DNA from: an uncultured Alphaproteobacteria bacterium
Lineage (GTDB): Bacteria; Pseudomonadota; Alphaproteobacteria; UBA6615
Assembly (NCBI GenBank): GCA_943787745.1
Contig: CALSNJ010000003.1
Span: forward strand, 248,001-312,000
Length of the DNA: 64,000 nt
Direction of reading: 5' to 3'
Shown here one piece after another: positions 28,059 to 35,739 of the stretch. Each line of letters starts with the position of its first letter. Position 1 is the stretch's first letter. A model generated the notes under the pieces. The model worked only from the letters and a program-made list of their open reading frames with translations, was not told the origin of the DNA and did not search any database. The position numbers were made by a program, and so were the translations under genes.

Positions 28059-29422
28059 GCCGGGTCACCTTCTGTGATGTCTGCACCCAGCGCCCGCATG
28101 GCGTCGGCAAATCCGGGAAAGCTGGTTTCGCTCGGGGTGATATCGTCAATCGAGACGGGGTTTTCGGTCGCGAGACCAAATACGAGGAAACTCATGGCAA
28201 GGCGATGATCGAGCTGGGTGGCGATGGTCGCGCCGCCGGGCGGCGGACCGCCGCAGCCCGCAATGGTGATGCTGTCGGAATCGGTGGAAACAGTTACACC
28301 ACATGCACGCAGACCGGTCTCGATCGCGGCCAGCCGGTCGCTTTCCTTGACGCGAAGTTCGCCAACACCTGCGAAAACCGTGGTTCCCGTGGCGCAGGCG
28401 GCGGCCATGGCGAGAACCGGATATTCATCAATCATGGAGGCCGCACGTTCGGCCGGGATCCGCGCGCCGGTCAGCGCGGCCGCGCGAATCGTCAGATCGG
28501 CAACAGGCTCGCCGCCTTCGTCACGTTCGTTGGTAGAGGTGATGTCTGCGCCCATTTCTGAAAGCGAGGTGAAGACGCCCGCCCGGGCCGGGTTCATGCC
28601 GATCCCGTTCAGCTGGACTTGGGAGCCCGGCACGATCGCGGCCGCGACAGCCGGGAAGGCGGCCGAGCTGGGATCGGACGGCACTTTTACGTTGACCGGT
28701 GAAAGCTCGGTCTGACCGGTGATCGTGATCCGGCGGCCATCGGGCGTTTCGGTGATCTCGATCTCCGCGCCCATATGGCTGAGCATGCGTTCGGTGTGGT
28801 CGCGGGTGGCGACATCTTCGATGACGGTGGTCTTCCCCGGGGCATGCAATCCGGCGAGCAGCACGGCGGACTTCACCTGCGCCGAGGGCACGGGCAGCGT
28901 ATATTCGATGGGCAACAAGGTGTCCGACCCGGTAAACGACATCGGCATGCGTCCGCCCTCCCGGGTTTCGACGCGCACGCCCATTTCGGTCAGCGGTGCG
29001 ATGACCCGGTTCATCGGGCGTTTCCGCAGGGATCCGTCCCCGGTCATGATGGCCGTGAAGCCATGTCCGGCGAGCAGGCCGCAAAGCAGCCGGGCCGAAG
29101 TGCCGGAGTTTCCCAGGTCGAGGACGTCTTCAGGCGCGTGCAGACCGGCCACACCGACCCCGTCCACATGCCAGACCCCGGGGCCGTCCTGCACGACGGT
29201 CACGCCCATGGCACGCAGGGCTGCGGCCGTGGCGTGCACATCCTCGCCTTCCAGCAGGCCTTCGATATGTGTTGTGCCGACCGCCAGCGCGCCCAGCATC
29301 AGGGCGCGATGGGAAATTGATTTGTCACCGGGAACGGCCATCGTACCGGACAACGGTCCGCTGCGGCGGCTGTGCGCAGGGCGGCCTTGGGCGGCGGGGG
29401 ATATGGCGGTGTCTTGGGTCAT
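28055..29422 (-). CDS. aroA: 3-phosphoshikimate 1-carboxyvinyltransferase (EPSP synthase)
   Basis: 455 residues. Signatures: VPGDKSISHRALMLGALA, LDLGNSGTSARLLCGLLAG, the LRKRPMNRVIAPL loop and VKESDRLAAIETGL. It joins shikimate-3-phosphate with PEP, the sixth shikimate step. The class I GNSGT region carries normal glycines, whereas the first motif VPGDKSISHR is more typical of class II enzymes. It is the first gene of the long minus-strand block and divergent from the FYDLN-acid gene; the shared gap holds both promoters. Confidence 0.95.
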   Translation of the reverse strand: MTQDTAISPAAQGRPAHSRRSGPLSGTMAVPGDKSISHRALMLGALAVGTTHIEGLLEGEDVHATAAALRAMGVTVVQDGPGVWHVDGVGVAGLHAPEDVLDLGNSGTSARLLCGLLAGHGFTAIMTGDGSLRKRPMNRVIAPLTEMGVRVETREGGRMPMSFTGSDTLLPIEYTLPVPSAQVKSAVLLAGLHAPGKTTVIEDVATRDHTERMLSHMGAEIEITETPDGRRITITGQTELSPVNVKVPSDPSSAAFPAVAAAIVPGSQVQLNGIGMNPARAGVFTSLSEMGADITSTNERDEGGEPVADLTIRAAALTGARIPAERAASMIDEYPVLAMAAACATGTTVFAGVGELRVKESDRLAAIETGLRACGVTVSTDSDSITIAGCGGPPPGGATIATQLDHRLAMSFLVFGLATENPVSIDDITPSETSFPGFADAMRALGADITEGDPA

Positions 29423-29589
29423 GTCAGGCGGCGAGGGATTAGCACAAATTACGATGCGGGGTCACGCGGGCGTACGCTTTGTGTTCGAAACATATAGAAA
29501 AGTGTGGATTTGGTTTTGACAGCCCGACCCGTTCGTGGCAAACGGCGACACCGATACACATCGGTACGAATTCACCGGAGGAATTATCT

Positions 29590-29943
29590 GTGGCGAAACC
29601 CGAATGGGGCGTGAAGCGTGCATGCCTGGCCTGTGGCACACGTTTCTACGACTTGCTCAAACAGCCGATCGTCTGCCCGAACTGCGAGACGGTCTTTGAC
29701 CCGGAAACCATCTTCAAGCCGCGTCGTGCGCGCGCCGAGGAAGCCGCTGCTGCGGCCAAGGCCGCCAATGATGATGCGGCCAAGGCCAAGGATGACGAGG
29801 AAGATGAAATCGCAAAGCTCGTCGAAGGCGTCGAGGTTGACGACGATGACGATGATGATGACGTTCTCGCCGATGACGATGACGACGATGATGACACGCC
29901 CATCGTGCCGATCCCGAACAAGGGCAACAGCGACGATAACTAG
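29590..29943 (+). CDS. FYDLN-acid (TIGR02300) zinc-ribbon protein
   Basis: A 117-residue protein from a GTG at 29590, with GGAGG 8 bases upstream. N-terminus: AKPEWGVKRACLACGTRFYDLLK, with Cys pairs C12-C15 and C29-C32 forming a zinc ribbon, and FYDL as the family-naming motif. The C-terminal half is a very acidic aspartate tract (residues ~78-104) encoded by repeated GAC/GAT codons. The function is unknown; the family is alphaproteobacterial and typically divergent from aroA. An in-frame extension to 29479 overlaps the aroA promoter side and is not supported. Confidence 0.88.
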   Translation: MAKPEWGVKRACLACGTRFYDLLKQPIVCPNCETVFDPETIFKPRRARAEEAAAAAKAANDDAAKAKDDEEDEIAKLVEGVEVDDDDDDDDVLADDDDDDDDTPIVPIPNKGNSDDN

Positions 29944-29944
29944 T

Positions 29945-30000
29945 CGCAAGCGCTGATTTTTTTGACCCCGGTGTCACCGGGGGTCGAGATTTCGCTTGCG
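29945..30000 (+). terminator. Terminator after the FYDLN-acid gene with nested stems
   Basis: An inner hairpin pairs GACCCCGGTG (29964-29973) with a CACCGGGGGTC arm, with one extra G. An outer pair, CGCAAGCG (29945-29952) and CGCTTGCG (29993-30000), could extend it into a long structure. A run of seven T lies at 29957-29963, before the hairpin on the plus strand. Confidence 0.5.
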
Positions 30001-30075
30001 TTGGGTGGCGGGATAATTATGTTCCCGCCGTCCGCAGGTGCTGGCCCCCAAGCCAGCCACCACGAAAACAGTTTT

Positions 30076-30151
<76 letters not shown>

Positions 30152-30159
30152 TGAAAAAC

Positions 30160-30198
30160 AAGGGCTTAGCGAGAGATCGCTAGGCCCTTTGTTTTGTG
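30160..30198 (+). terminator. Intrinsic terminator after tRNA-Ala
   Basis: A 13-bp stem, left arm AAGGGCTTAGCGA (30160-30172) and right arm 30177-30189, closes a GAGA loop and is followed by TTGTTTTGT. The position suits the tRNA transcript. Confidence 0.88.
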
Positions 30199-30300
30199 GG
30201 GTGAGTTTAGGGTGAGCGGATCAGGCGTGTTTGGGGTAGATTTGTCGGCACTGGGAATCCCGAGCTCAGGGCTTCTTAAAGACAGATTGGTCAGGCTGAC

Positions 30301-30930
30301 ATGACGAAGAAACCGCATCACGAACACACCCACGTGCATTCGCTGTTGCCGTCGGATCCGGCGTTGCGCGCGAAAGCGATCGAGACATTGCTTGTCGAAA
30401 AGGGGCTGGTTGATCCCGAAGCGGTCGATGCGCTGGTGGATGTGTTTTCGAACGAGATTGGTCCCCAGAATGGCGCGCAGGTTGTCGCCCGAGCGTGGCG
30501 CGACCCTGACTATCGCGCGCGGCTGCTCGCGGATGGGACGGCGGCGATTGCCGAGCTGGGTTTTTCCGGCATGCAGGGCGAGCATATGGTTGCGGTCGAG
30601 AACTCCGCGGACACCCACAATGTCGTCGTTTGCACGCTGTGCTCCTGCTACCCGTGGCCGGTGCTGGGGCTGCCGCCGGTCTGGTACAAGTCACCCGAAT
30701 ATCGCGCGCGTTTGGTGCGTGAACCCCGCGCGGTTCTCGATGAATTCGGGGTGCGCCTTCCCGAAGACATTGAGCTGCGCGTCTGGGATTCAACGGCGGA
30801 AATTCGATACCTGGTTATTCCGCAGCGCCCGGCTGGAACGGAGGCCATGAGCGAAGCGGAGCTGGCCGCGCTGGTCACCCGTGATTCGATGATCGGGACC
30901 GGCTTCGCCCTGTCCCCGGAGGCCGGTTGA
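30301..30930 (+). CDS. nthA: Nitrile hydratase subunit alpha, cobalt type
   Basis: 209 residues. The metal-binding claw [17 protein letters not shown] (C111, C114, S115, C116) identifies nitrile hydratase alpha. Thr in CTLCSC followed by Tyr is the cobalt-type pattern, where iron types have Ser. It hydrates nitriles to amides in the cytosol. The N-terminus carries a short His-rich run ([10 protein letters not shown]), which also occurs in other members. Start: ATG at 30301. The stop overlaps the beta-subunit ATG (TGATG). Confidence 0.94.
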   Translation: MTKKPHHEHTHVHSLLPSDPALRAKAIETLLVEKGLVDPEAVDALVDVFSNEIGPQNGAQVVARAWRDPDYRARLLADGTAAIAELGFSGMQGEHMVAVENSADTHNVVVCTLCSCYPWPVLGLPPVWYKSPEYRARLVREPRAVLDEFGVRLPEDIELRVWDSTAEIRYLVIPQRPAGTEAMSEAELAALVTRDSMIGTGFALSPEAG

Positions 30931-31593
30931 TGGACAGCGTTCATGATCTCGGCGGCGTGGAAGGGTTCGGGCCGATTCCCATCGAGGCAGACGAGCCGGT
31001 TTTCCATGCGACCTGGGAGGGCCGTATTCTGGGCTGTCGTTTCCTGATGGGGTTCTGGCGGCTGTGGAATATCGATGCCAACCGCCACTCGCTCGAGCAA
31101 TTGCCGCCGGCCGAATATCTGGCCATGAGTTACTACGAGAAATGGGCTGCCGGCGTTGTGAACCTGTCCGCCGAGAAGGGCTTGATCACCCCCGCGGAAG
31201 TGGAGGCCGGTCATCCCAGTGCAGATGCCGAACCGAGAACGCCGCCCGTTGATGCCGCAGGGGTTCGGGCGTTTTTGCCCCAGGGCCGCCCCGCCGCCCG
31301 GGAGATCGACGATGCGCCGGTTTTCGCTGTCGGCGACAAGGTGCGTACCGCCCGAAATATGCACACCGGCCACACACGGCTGCCGCGTTATCTGCGGGGC
31401 CGGGTGGGCGAAATCATTTCCCATCACGGGCCCGCATGTCTTCCCCGACATCAGTTTCAAAATGGAGGGCGAGGTCGCCCAACATCTCTACACGGTGCGC
31501 TTCAGCGGTCGTGAAATCTGGGGTGACGACGCCGAACCCGGCCACTCCATTTCGGCAGAACTTTGGGAGAGTTACCTTGCTGCCGAAGGCTGA
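30930..31593 (+). pseudogene. nthB: Nitrile hydratase subunit beta, single frameshift
   Basis: From ATG 30930 the frame reads [19 protein letters not shown], the standard beta start, through KVRTARNMHTGHTRLPRYLRGRVGEIISHHG. It then runs out of frame at the GGGCCC run near 31428-31433 and stops at 31514. The next frame over continues the protein exactly: PHVFPDISFKMEG, AQHLYTVRFSGREIWG, then ELWESYLAAEG to a stop at 31593. Removing one C at 31431-31433 restores a normal beta of about 220 residues. It may be a true mutation or a one-base assembly error. The alpha and accessory genes either side are intact. Confidence 0.88.
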
Positions 31594-31948
31594 ACCCGAT
31601 CGGCCGTTTGCCGAACCCTGGCATGCGCAGGTTTTTGCCCTGACCCATGCATTGGCGGCAGCGGGTCATTTCACATGGCCGGAATGGGCGGCGCATTTCA
31701 GTCGCGCGCTCGAACAGGCAGAAGATGCGGGTGGGCCAACGGACGGGTCGGACTATTACGATGTCTGGCTCGCGGCGTTGGAGGCATTCCTGATTGAAAC
31801 CCGCTTTGCAGATCCCGCGCAGTTGAAAGATTTGCAGGAGGCCTGGACGACGGCATACCTGACGACCCCCCATGGGGAGCCGGTTGAGTTGCCCGGGCGC
31901 GGCGAGGGCAGTGAGTTCGCGATGCGCGATACAGGGGCCGCTGGTTAG
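31577..31948 (+). CDS. Nitrile hydratase accessory (activator) protein
   Basis: A protein of about 123 residues from a TTG at 31577, with GGGAG about 8 bases upstream and overlapping the beta gene end. Typical features are PFAEPWHAQVFALTHALAAAGHFTWPEWAAHFSRAL and DYYDVWLAALEAFL. This family, related in fold to the beta N-terminus, helps deliver cobalt to the alpha subunit of cobalt-type enzymes. It is the third gene in the usual alpha-beta-accessory order. Its stop overlaps the stop of the converging DUF1445 gene by 4 bases. Confidence 0.85.
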   Translation: MLPKAEPDRPFAEPWHAQVFALTHALAAAGHFTWPEWAAHFSRALEQAEDAGGPTDGSDYYDVWLAALEAFLIETRFADPAQLKDLQEAWTTAYLTTPHGEPVELPGRGEGSEFAMRDTGAAG

Positions 31949-32742
31949 GTTCCGCTCTGGAGATCGCTGTTGGGCTGGTCGCTGACGAGCATCATGCCGG
32001 CGGCGTGGGTGATGAACATCGGCAACTTTGCATGCTCCAGCGCGGTCAGTGCTGTGAGGCCGCACCCCCAATAGATGGGGACCTCGCCGTCTTCGGGAAT
32101 CAGAACCTCGCCAAAATCGGGTTTGGTGATATCGGAAATCCCCAACTCGGCCGGGTCGCCGATATGGATGGGAGCGCCGTGGACCTTTTCAAAGCGACCG
32201 GTCACCTCCGCCACGGTATCCACATCTTTCTCTGCGAAGGGACGCATGGAGGCCACCATGGGGCCGCCAAAAGGGCCGACCGGAATGGTGTCGCGCGTGG
32301 TGCGAAACAACGGCCCCTGAATGCCCAGTTCAACATGTCGTAAGCGCACGCCGGCATTGTGCAGGGCGTCCTCGACGGAGAACCAGCAGCCAATGGCGAC
32401 GGCCACGTGATCGTCCTGCCATAGCGAGGCGACATCGGGTGTGCTGTCAACGCGCTGGCCGTCCCGATAGACCCAGTATCCGGGCAGATCGCTGCGAACA
32501 TCGATATCCAGCCCGAGTGCAGGCAGGGCGGGATCGCCGGGTTCACTCACGGCCAGAACCGGACAGGACCGCGCGTTCAGGCGACAGAAGTCCACGAAGT
32601 CAGCGGCGTGTTCGGCGGGCAAAATGGCGAGATTGGCCTGAATGAAACCGGGCACATGACCGGTTGTCAGTTCTGCGAAATGGCCCGCACGTGCAGACTG
32701 GCGCAGTTCATGGGGTGAGGTGAGAACTCGCGCTAAACCCAT
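31945..32742 (-). CDS. DUF1445/YcsI-type putative hydro-lyase
   Basis: A protein of about 265 residues: TTGHVPGFIQANLAILPAEHAADFVDFC, GCWFSVEDALHNAGVRLRHVE, PFGGPMVASMRPF, IPIYWGCGLTALTAL and a final ITHAAGMMLVSD. These match the YcsI/DUF1445 family, related to the N-terminal half of vertebrate D-glutamate cyclase. Start: ATG at 32742 overlaps the end of the barbiturase gene. The chemistry is likely hydration/dehydration of a cyclic amide; the link to ring-opened ureides is inference from the neighbour. Confidence 0.8.
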   Translation of the reverse strand: MGLARVLTSPHELRQSARAGHFAELTTGHVPGFIQANLAILPAEHAADFVDFCRLNARSCPVLAVSEPGDPALPALGLDIDVRSDLPGYWVYRDGQRVDSTPDVASLWQDDHVAVAIGCWFSVEDALHNAGVRLRHVELGIQGPLFRTTRDTIPVGPFGGPMVASMRPFAEKDVDTVAEVTGRFEKVHGAPIHIGDPAELGISDITKPDFGEVLIPEDGEVPIYWGCGLTALTALEHAKLPMFITHAAGMMLVSDQPNSDLQSGT

Positions 32743-34091
32743 GAGCGCGGGACCTGGCTGTCTCGTTCCGGCGTGACCGGACCGGGGGTGCCGCATTCGA
32801 GAAACGTGCCGTGGTCGGTGCCCGAGAGCAGCTCACCGGCGTCACAGATCACCTTGCCGCGCGACAGGACGGTGATGGGCCAGCCCTGGACCTCCATGCC
32901 CTCGAACGGGGTGTAGTCGACATTGTGGTGGAGCATGTCGTTCTCGATGACCAGGCGTTTTTCGGGGTCCCAGATGGCGATGACGGCCACAGGCCCGCCA
33001 CCGTCGGGTCCCTGATGTTCGGCGCCACCGGAGACGAACACATCTGTTCGGCCAACGGCTGCGGCGACCATGCCGCCGACGACGGCACGGGCATGTCGGG
33101 TTGCATTGATATCGCTGTCGTCGATCATGATGTGGCGGTTGCCGCGGATTTCGCCGGTGGTCGACGGCTCGGCCTTGCAAAGCACGGCGTCGAGCCGGGG
33201 GCGGGTCGCATCGTCCAGTTGCGGGGGAGAACTGAGGCCGGCTCCGGCGAGAGCACGCCACAAGGCCGGTGAATCGATGGCGTCTTGCATGACGTCATGG
33301 GCGACAACCTTGTCGCCGGCCCATTTGGTCGAGTTGCCCAGCACGATGATCTCGCAGTTCAGAAGTTCGATCCCGGCTGATGCGCTGGCGCGGCCGGAAA
33401 ACAGCGACCAGTCGGTCCCAATCGCGTCCGGGGTGATCTGGTCTTCGGCTAGTTCACCAAGGGCCAGCGCTGCGCCCAACGCCGAGGCGCCGCGCGAATA
33501 TCCCATGGAGGCATAAGTGTCTTCCGTGATGACATGCTGTCCGCGACCATGCGCATCGGCGATCCGCTCGGAGGTCAGCAACGGGCATTTCACCTGAACG
33601 AAATGCACGTCATCAATATTCTCGATCCCGGCAGCGGCCATGGCGCGTTCGACCGCTCTCGCGGTTTCATGAACCATCGTCATGCGACCCTGTTCCTCGG
33701 GTAGAAAATCCCGGGTGAAGGCTGTGCCGACAGCCAGGGTTGGCAGACCGCTTACGGGCTGACCGGCTGTGTGTTCACGAATGCCGACAATCAAAAGATG
33801 CGGTGACAGGCCGCCCTCTGTACCGCCGGACATCACCATGGCAACGCGTTCGGCAACTTCCTGGCGGGTGCAGCCCAGTCGTTCGGCGAACATGTATTTC
33901 AGCATGTCGACGGAGTAGGCGCGGGTGAAATCATTGACGCAGCCATTGCCTTCGGTTTTGCCAAAGATGGCCACAACTTCTTCCGGGGCGATTGCGCCGC
34001 TGTCGAACAATGCTTCGAGCGAAGCGACATCGCCGGGATCTCGTGTGGGGACACGAAGCACTAGAGTTTCTCGGATTGTCTCGGTGTCCAT
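32733..34091 (-). CDS. Barbiturase / cyanuric acid amidohydrolase family, fused to a dihydropyrimidinase-like C-terminal tail
   Basis: A 452-residue protein. Residues ~1-372 are a complete ring-opening amidohydrolase: FGKTEGNGCVNDFTRAYS, MSGGTEGGLSPH, GYSRGASALGAALALG, SDINATRHARAVVGGM and the usual end VSGGAEHQGPDGGGPVAVI. Family members normally stop there, at about 360-370 residues. Here 80 more residues follow (DNA 32736-32975), containing IWDPEKRLVIENDML, HHNVDYTPFEGMEVQGWP and LSRGKVICDAGE, the C-terminal signature of dihydropyrimidinase/hydantoinase. It opens barbiturate (to ureidomalonate) or a similar ring. Start: ATG at 34091; an ATG 9 codons upstream is possible. Confidence 0.85.
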   Translation of the reverse strand: MDTETIRETLVLRVPTRDPGDVASLEALFDSGAIAPEEVVAIFGKTEGNGCVNDFTRAYSVDMLKYMFAERLGCTRQEVAERVAMVMSGGTEGGLSPHLLIVGIREHTAGQPVSGLPTLAVGTAFTRDFLPEEQGRMTMVHETARAVERAMAAAGIENIDDVHFVQVKCPLLTSERIADAHGRGQHVITEDTYASMGYSRGASALGAALALGELAEDQITPDAIGTDWSLFSGRASASAGIELLNCEIIVLGNSTKWAGDKVVAHDVMQDAIDSPALWRALAGAGLSSPPQLDDATRPRLDAVLCKAEPSTTGEIRGNRHIMIDDSDINATRHARAVVGGMVAAAVGRTDVFVSGGAEHQGPDGGGPVAVIAIWDPEKRLVIENDMLHHNVDYTPFEGMEVQGWPITVLSRGKVICDAGELLSGTDHGTFLECGTPGPVTPERDSQVPRSWV

Positions 34092-34386
34092 TTGGTTCTC
34101 TGCCCTATGACGTTTCATGGTTCTTTATTGCGGCTGAGCGCCAAGCGAAATTGCGTGGCTGCACAGGCGGGCTCATTGTACTGCGAACACTGCAAGGGGC
34201 GGGCCAGTAAGTCGGTATCGGGAAACCGGCGGAATGCCGCGCCTGAAGCGCTGGATCATTGCTTTGGTGGTCAGTCGGAAGGCGGGTCTGCCCAAATAAC
34301 AGGCAGCTCTCAGGCTGTCCTGCGCACTTTAGTTCGCGTAAGCTTTGGCAGATGTTTTGTTAAAATCAACGCTGCTTTGGGCACCC
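34092..34386. other. Divergent intergenic region between barbiturase and the molybdenum hydroxylase operon
   Basis: About 295 bases carry promoters for both directions. TTGTTAAAAT near 34364-34373 is an AT-rich candidate -10 region for the plus operon, but no well-spaced -35 hexamer was found. No operator palindrome stands out. No regulator gene is adjacent. Confidence 0.35.
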
Positions 34387-35250
34387 ATGAAGCCTGCTTC
34401 CTTTGAGTATGTCACCGCAGAAAGTTGGGATGCCGCCGCTGCATCGCTCGCCGAACATGGTGATGACGCTCTTATCTTGGCGGGCGGTCAAAGCCTTGTT
34501 CCCGTGATGAACTTCCGACTTGCGCAACCGGCTGTGCTGGTCGATGTGAATGTTATTCCTGACAGTGCATATCTGCAGATTGATGGTGATAGCCTGCGCA
34601 TCGGCGCGCTCACCCGTCATGTGCGCTTTGAGGCACCGGGGATTGATGGACCGCTTGGCCGTTTGCTGCCGCGCATTGCCCATCATATTGCCCATCTGCC
34701 GATCCGCATGCGCGGGACCTTTGGGGGCTCGCTGGCTCATGCCGATCCGGCCTCGGAATGGTGCACGCTGGCGCGCACCCTCGACGCAGTCATGATTGCG
34801 CAGAGCGTCACCGGGGAACGCCGTATCGCGGCCGCTGACTTTTTTCACTCGGCGCTGGCAACCGATCTTGCCGATGACGAGGTGTTGCGCGAGGTCGAGC
34901 TGCCTGCACTCGGGCCGGATTGGCGATGTGGCTTTGCCGAGTTCAATCGCCGTGCGGGTGATTTCGCAATTGTGCAATCCGTTGCGGCGATTGAATTGCA
35001 TGAAGGGCAAATCGTGTCCGCGCGGATTGGTGTTGGCGGCGCCACGGAGACCCCGCAGCGTAGCGGGGCTGCCGAAAAGGCCCTACTAGGCGGCGCGCCG
35101 ACGTCTGAACTCTTCGCTGAAGCAGCAGGCGCAGCTGCCGATGCCATCGAGGATTTTCTCACGGACCAGCAAGCAAATGCGGATTTGCGCCGCGATTTGG
35201 TGAGGGTCATGGTGCTGCGCGCGCTCGAAGACGCAGTTTCAGCGGGATAA
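34387..35250 (+). CDS. Molybdenum hydroxylase, FAD-binding medium subunit (CoxM/CutM type)
   Basis: 287 residues with two FAD-binding motifs of the family: ILAGGQSLVPVMNFRL near residue 35 and RMRGTFGGSLAHADPASEW near residue 105. The C-terminal CO-dehydrogenase flavoprotein domain follows (ARIGVGGATETPQR). It passes electrons from the iron-sulfur subunit to FAD. Start: ATG at 34387, giving MKPASFEYV, the usual N-terminus. It is the first gene of a medium-small-large operon. Confidence 0.92.
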   Translation: MKPASFEYVTAESWDAAAASLAEHGDDALILAGGQSLVPVMNFRLAQPAVLVDVNVIPDSAYLQIDGDSLRIGALTRHVRFEAPGIDGPLGRLLPRIAHHIAHLPIRMRGTFGGSLAHADPASEWCTLARTLDAVMIAQSVTGERRIAAADFFHSALATDLADDEVLREVELPALGPDWRCGFAEFNRRAGDFAIVQSVAAIELHEGQIVSARIGVGGATETPQRSGAAEKALLGGAPTSELFAEAAGAAADAIEDFLTDQQANADLRRDLVRVMVLRALEDAVSAG

Positions 35251-35739
35251 ATGGCCATGACCCGAATACAGCTTAACGTGAATGAGACCATCCACGACGT
35301 TGAAGTCGAACCTCGGCATTCTCTGGTGGATACGCTGCGTGAGGGATGCGGTCTTACGGGTAGCCATATTGGTTGTGAGCATGGCGTTTGCGGCGCTTGT
35401 ACGGTGCTTGTGGATGACCAGCCGGTGCGCGGTTGCCTGATGTTTGCCGTGCAGGCCGACGGAAAAGATATCCGGACTGTTGAGGGACTGGACGACGATG
35501 GCGCCTTCAACGCGTTGCAGCAGGCCTTTCACGAGCATCATGCCTTGCAGTGTGGTTTCTGCACGCCGGGCATGCTGATGCTGGCGACCTGGATCGTGGA
35601 ACGCGGCCTGCCCGTCGACGACAACGAGCTGCGTGAGATCATGGCGTCAAATTTGTGCCGCTGCACCGGCTACCGAAATATCCTGCGTGCTGTGCGTGCG
35701 GTCCTCGATGCCTCCGGCCAGGATGGGGCGGGCGCATGA
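35251..35739 (+). CDS. Molybdenum hydroxylase, [2Fe-2S] small subunit (CoxS/CutS type)
   Basis: 162 residues. The plant-ferredoxin-type cluster site is CEHGVCGAC with a later Cys in GCLMFA. The second cluster is CGFCTPGM with LCRCTGYRNI. It shuttles electrons from the molybdenum centre to the flavoprotein. The ATG at 35251 directly abuts the medium-subunit stop; a second ATG two codons on is equally possible. The 3' end overlaps the large-subunit start. Confidence 0.94.
   Translation: MAMTRIQLNVNETIHDVEVEPRHSLVDTLREGCGLTGSHIGCEHGVCGACTVLVDDQPVRGCLMFAVQADGKDIRTVEGLDDDGAFNALQQAFHEHHALQCGFCTPGMLMLATWIVERGLPVDDNELREIMASNLCRCTGYRNILRAVRAVLDASGQDGAGA

Noticed and set aside
31436-31576. N-terminal extension of the nitrile hydratase accessory protein from ATG 31436
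   Set aside because: It lies wholly within the beta gene in a different frame and has no homology; the TTG at 31577 with a ribosome site gives the family length.
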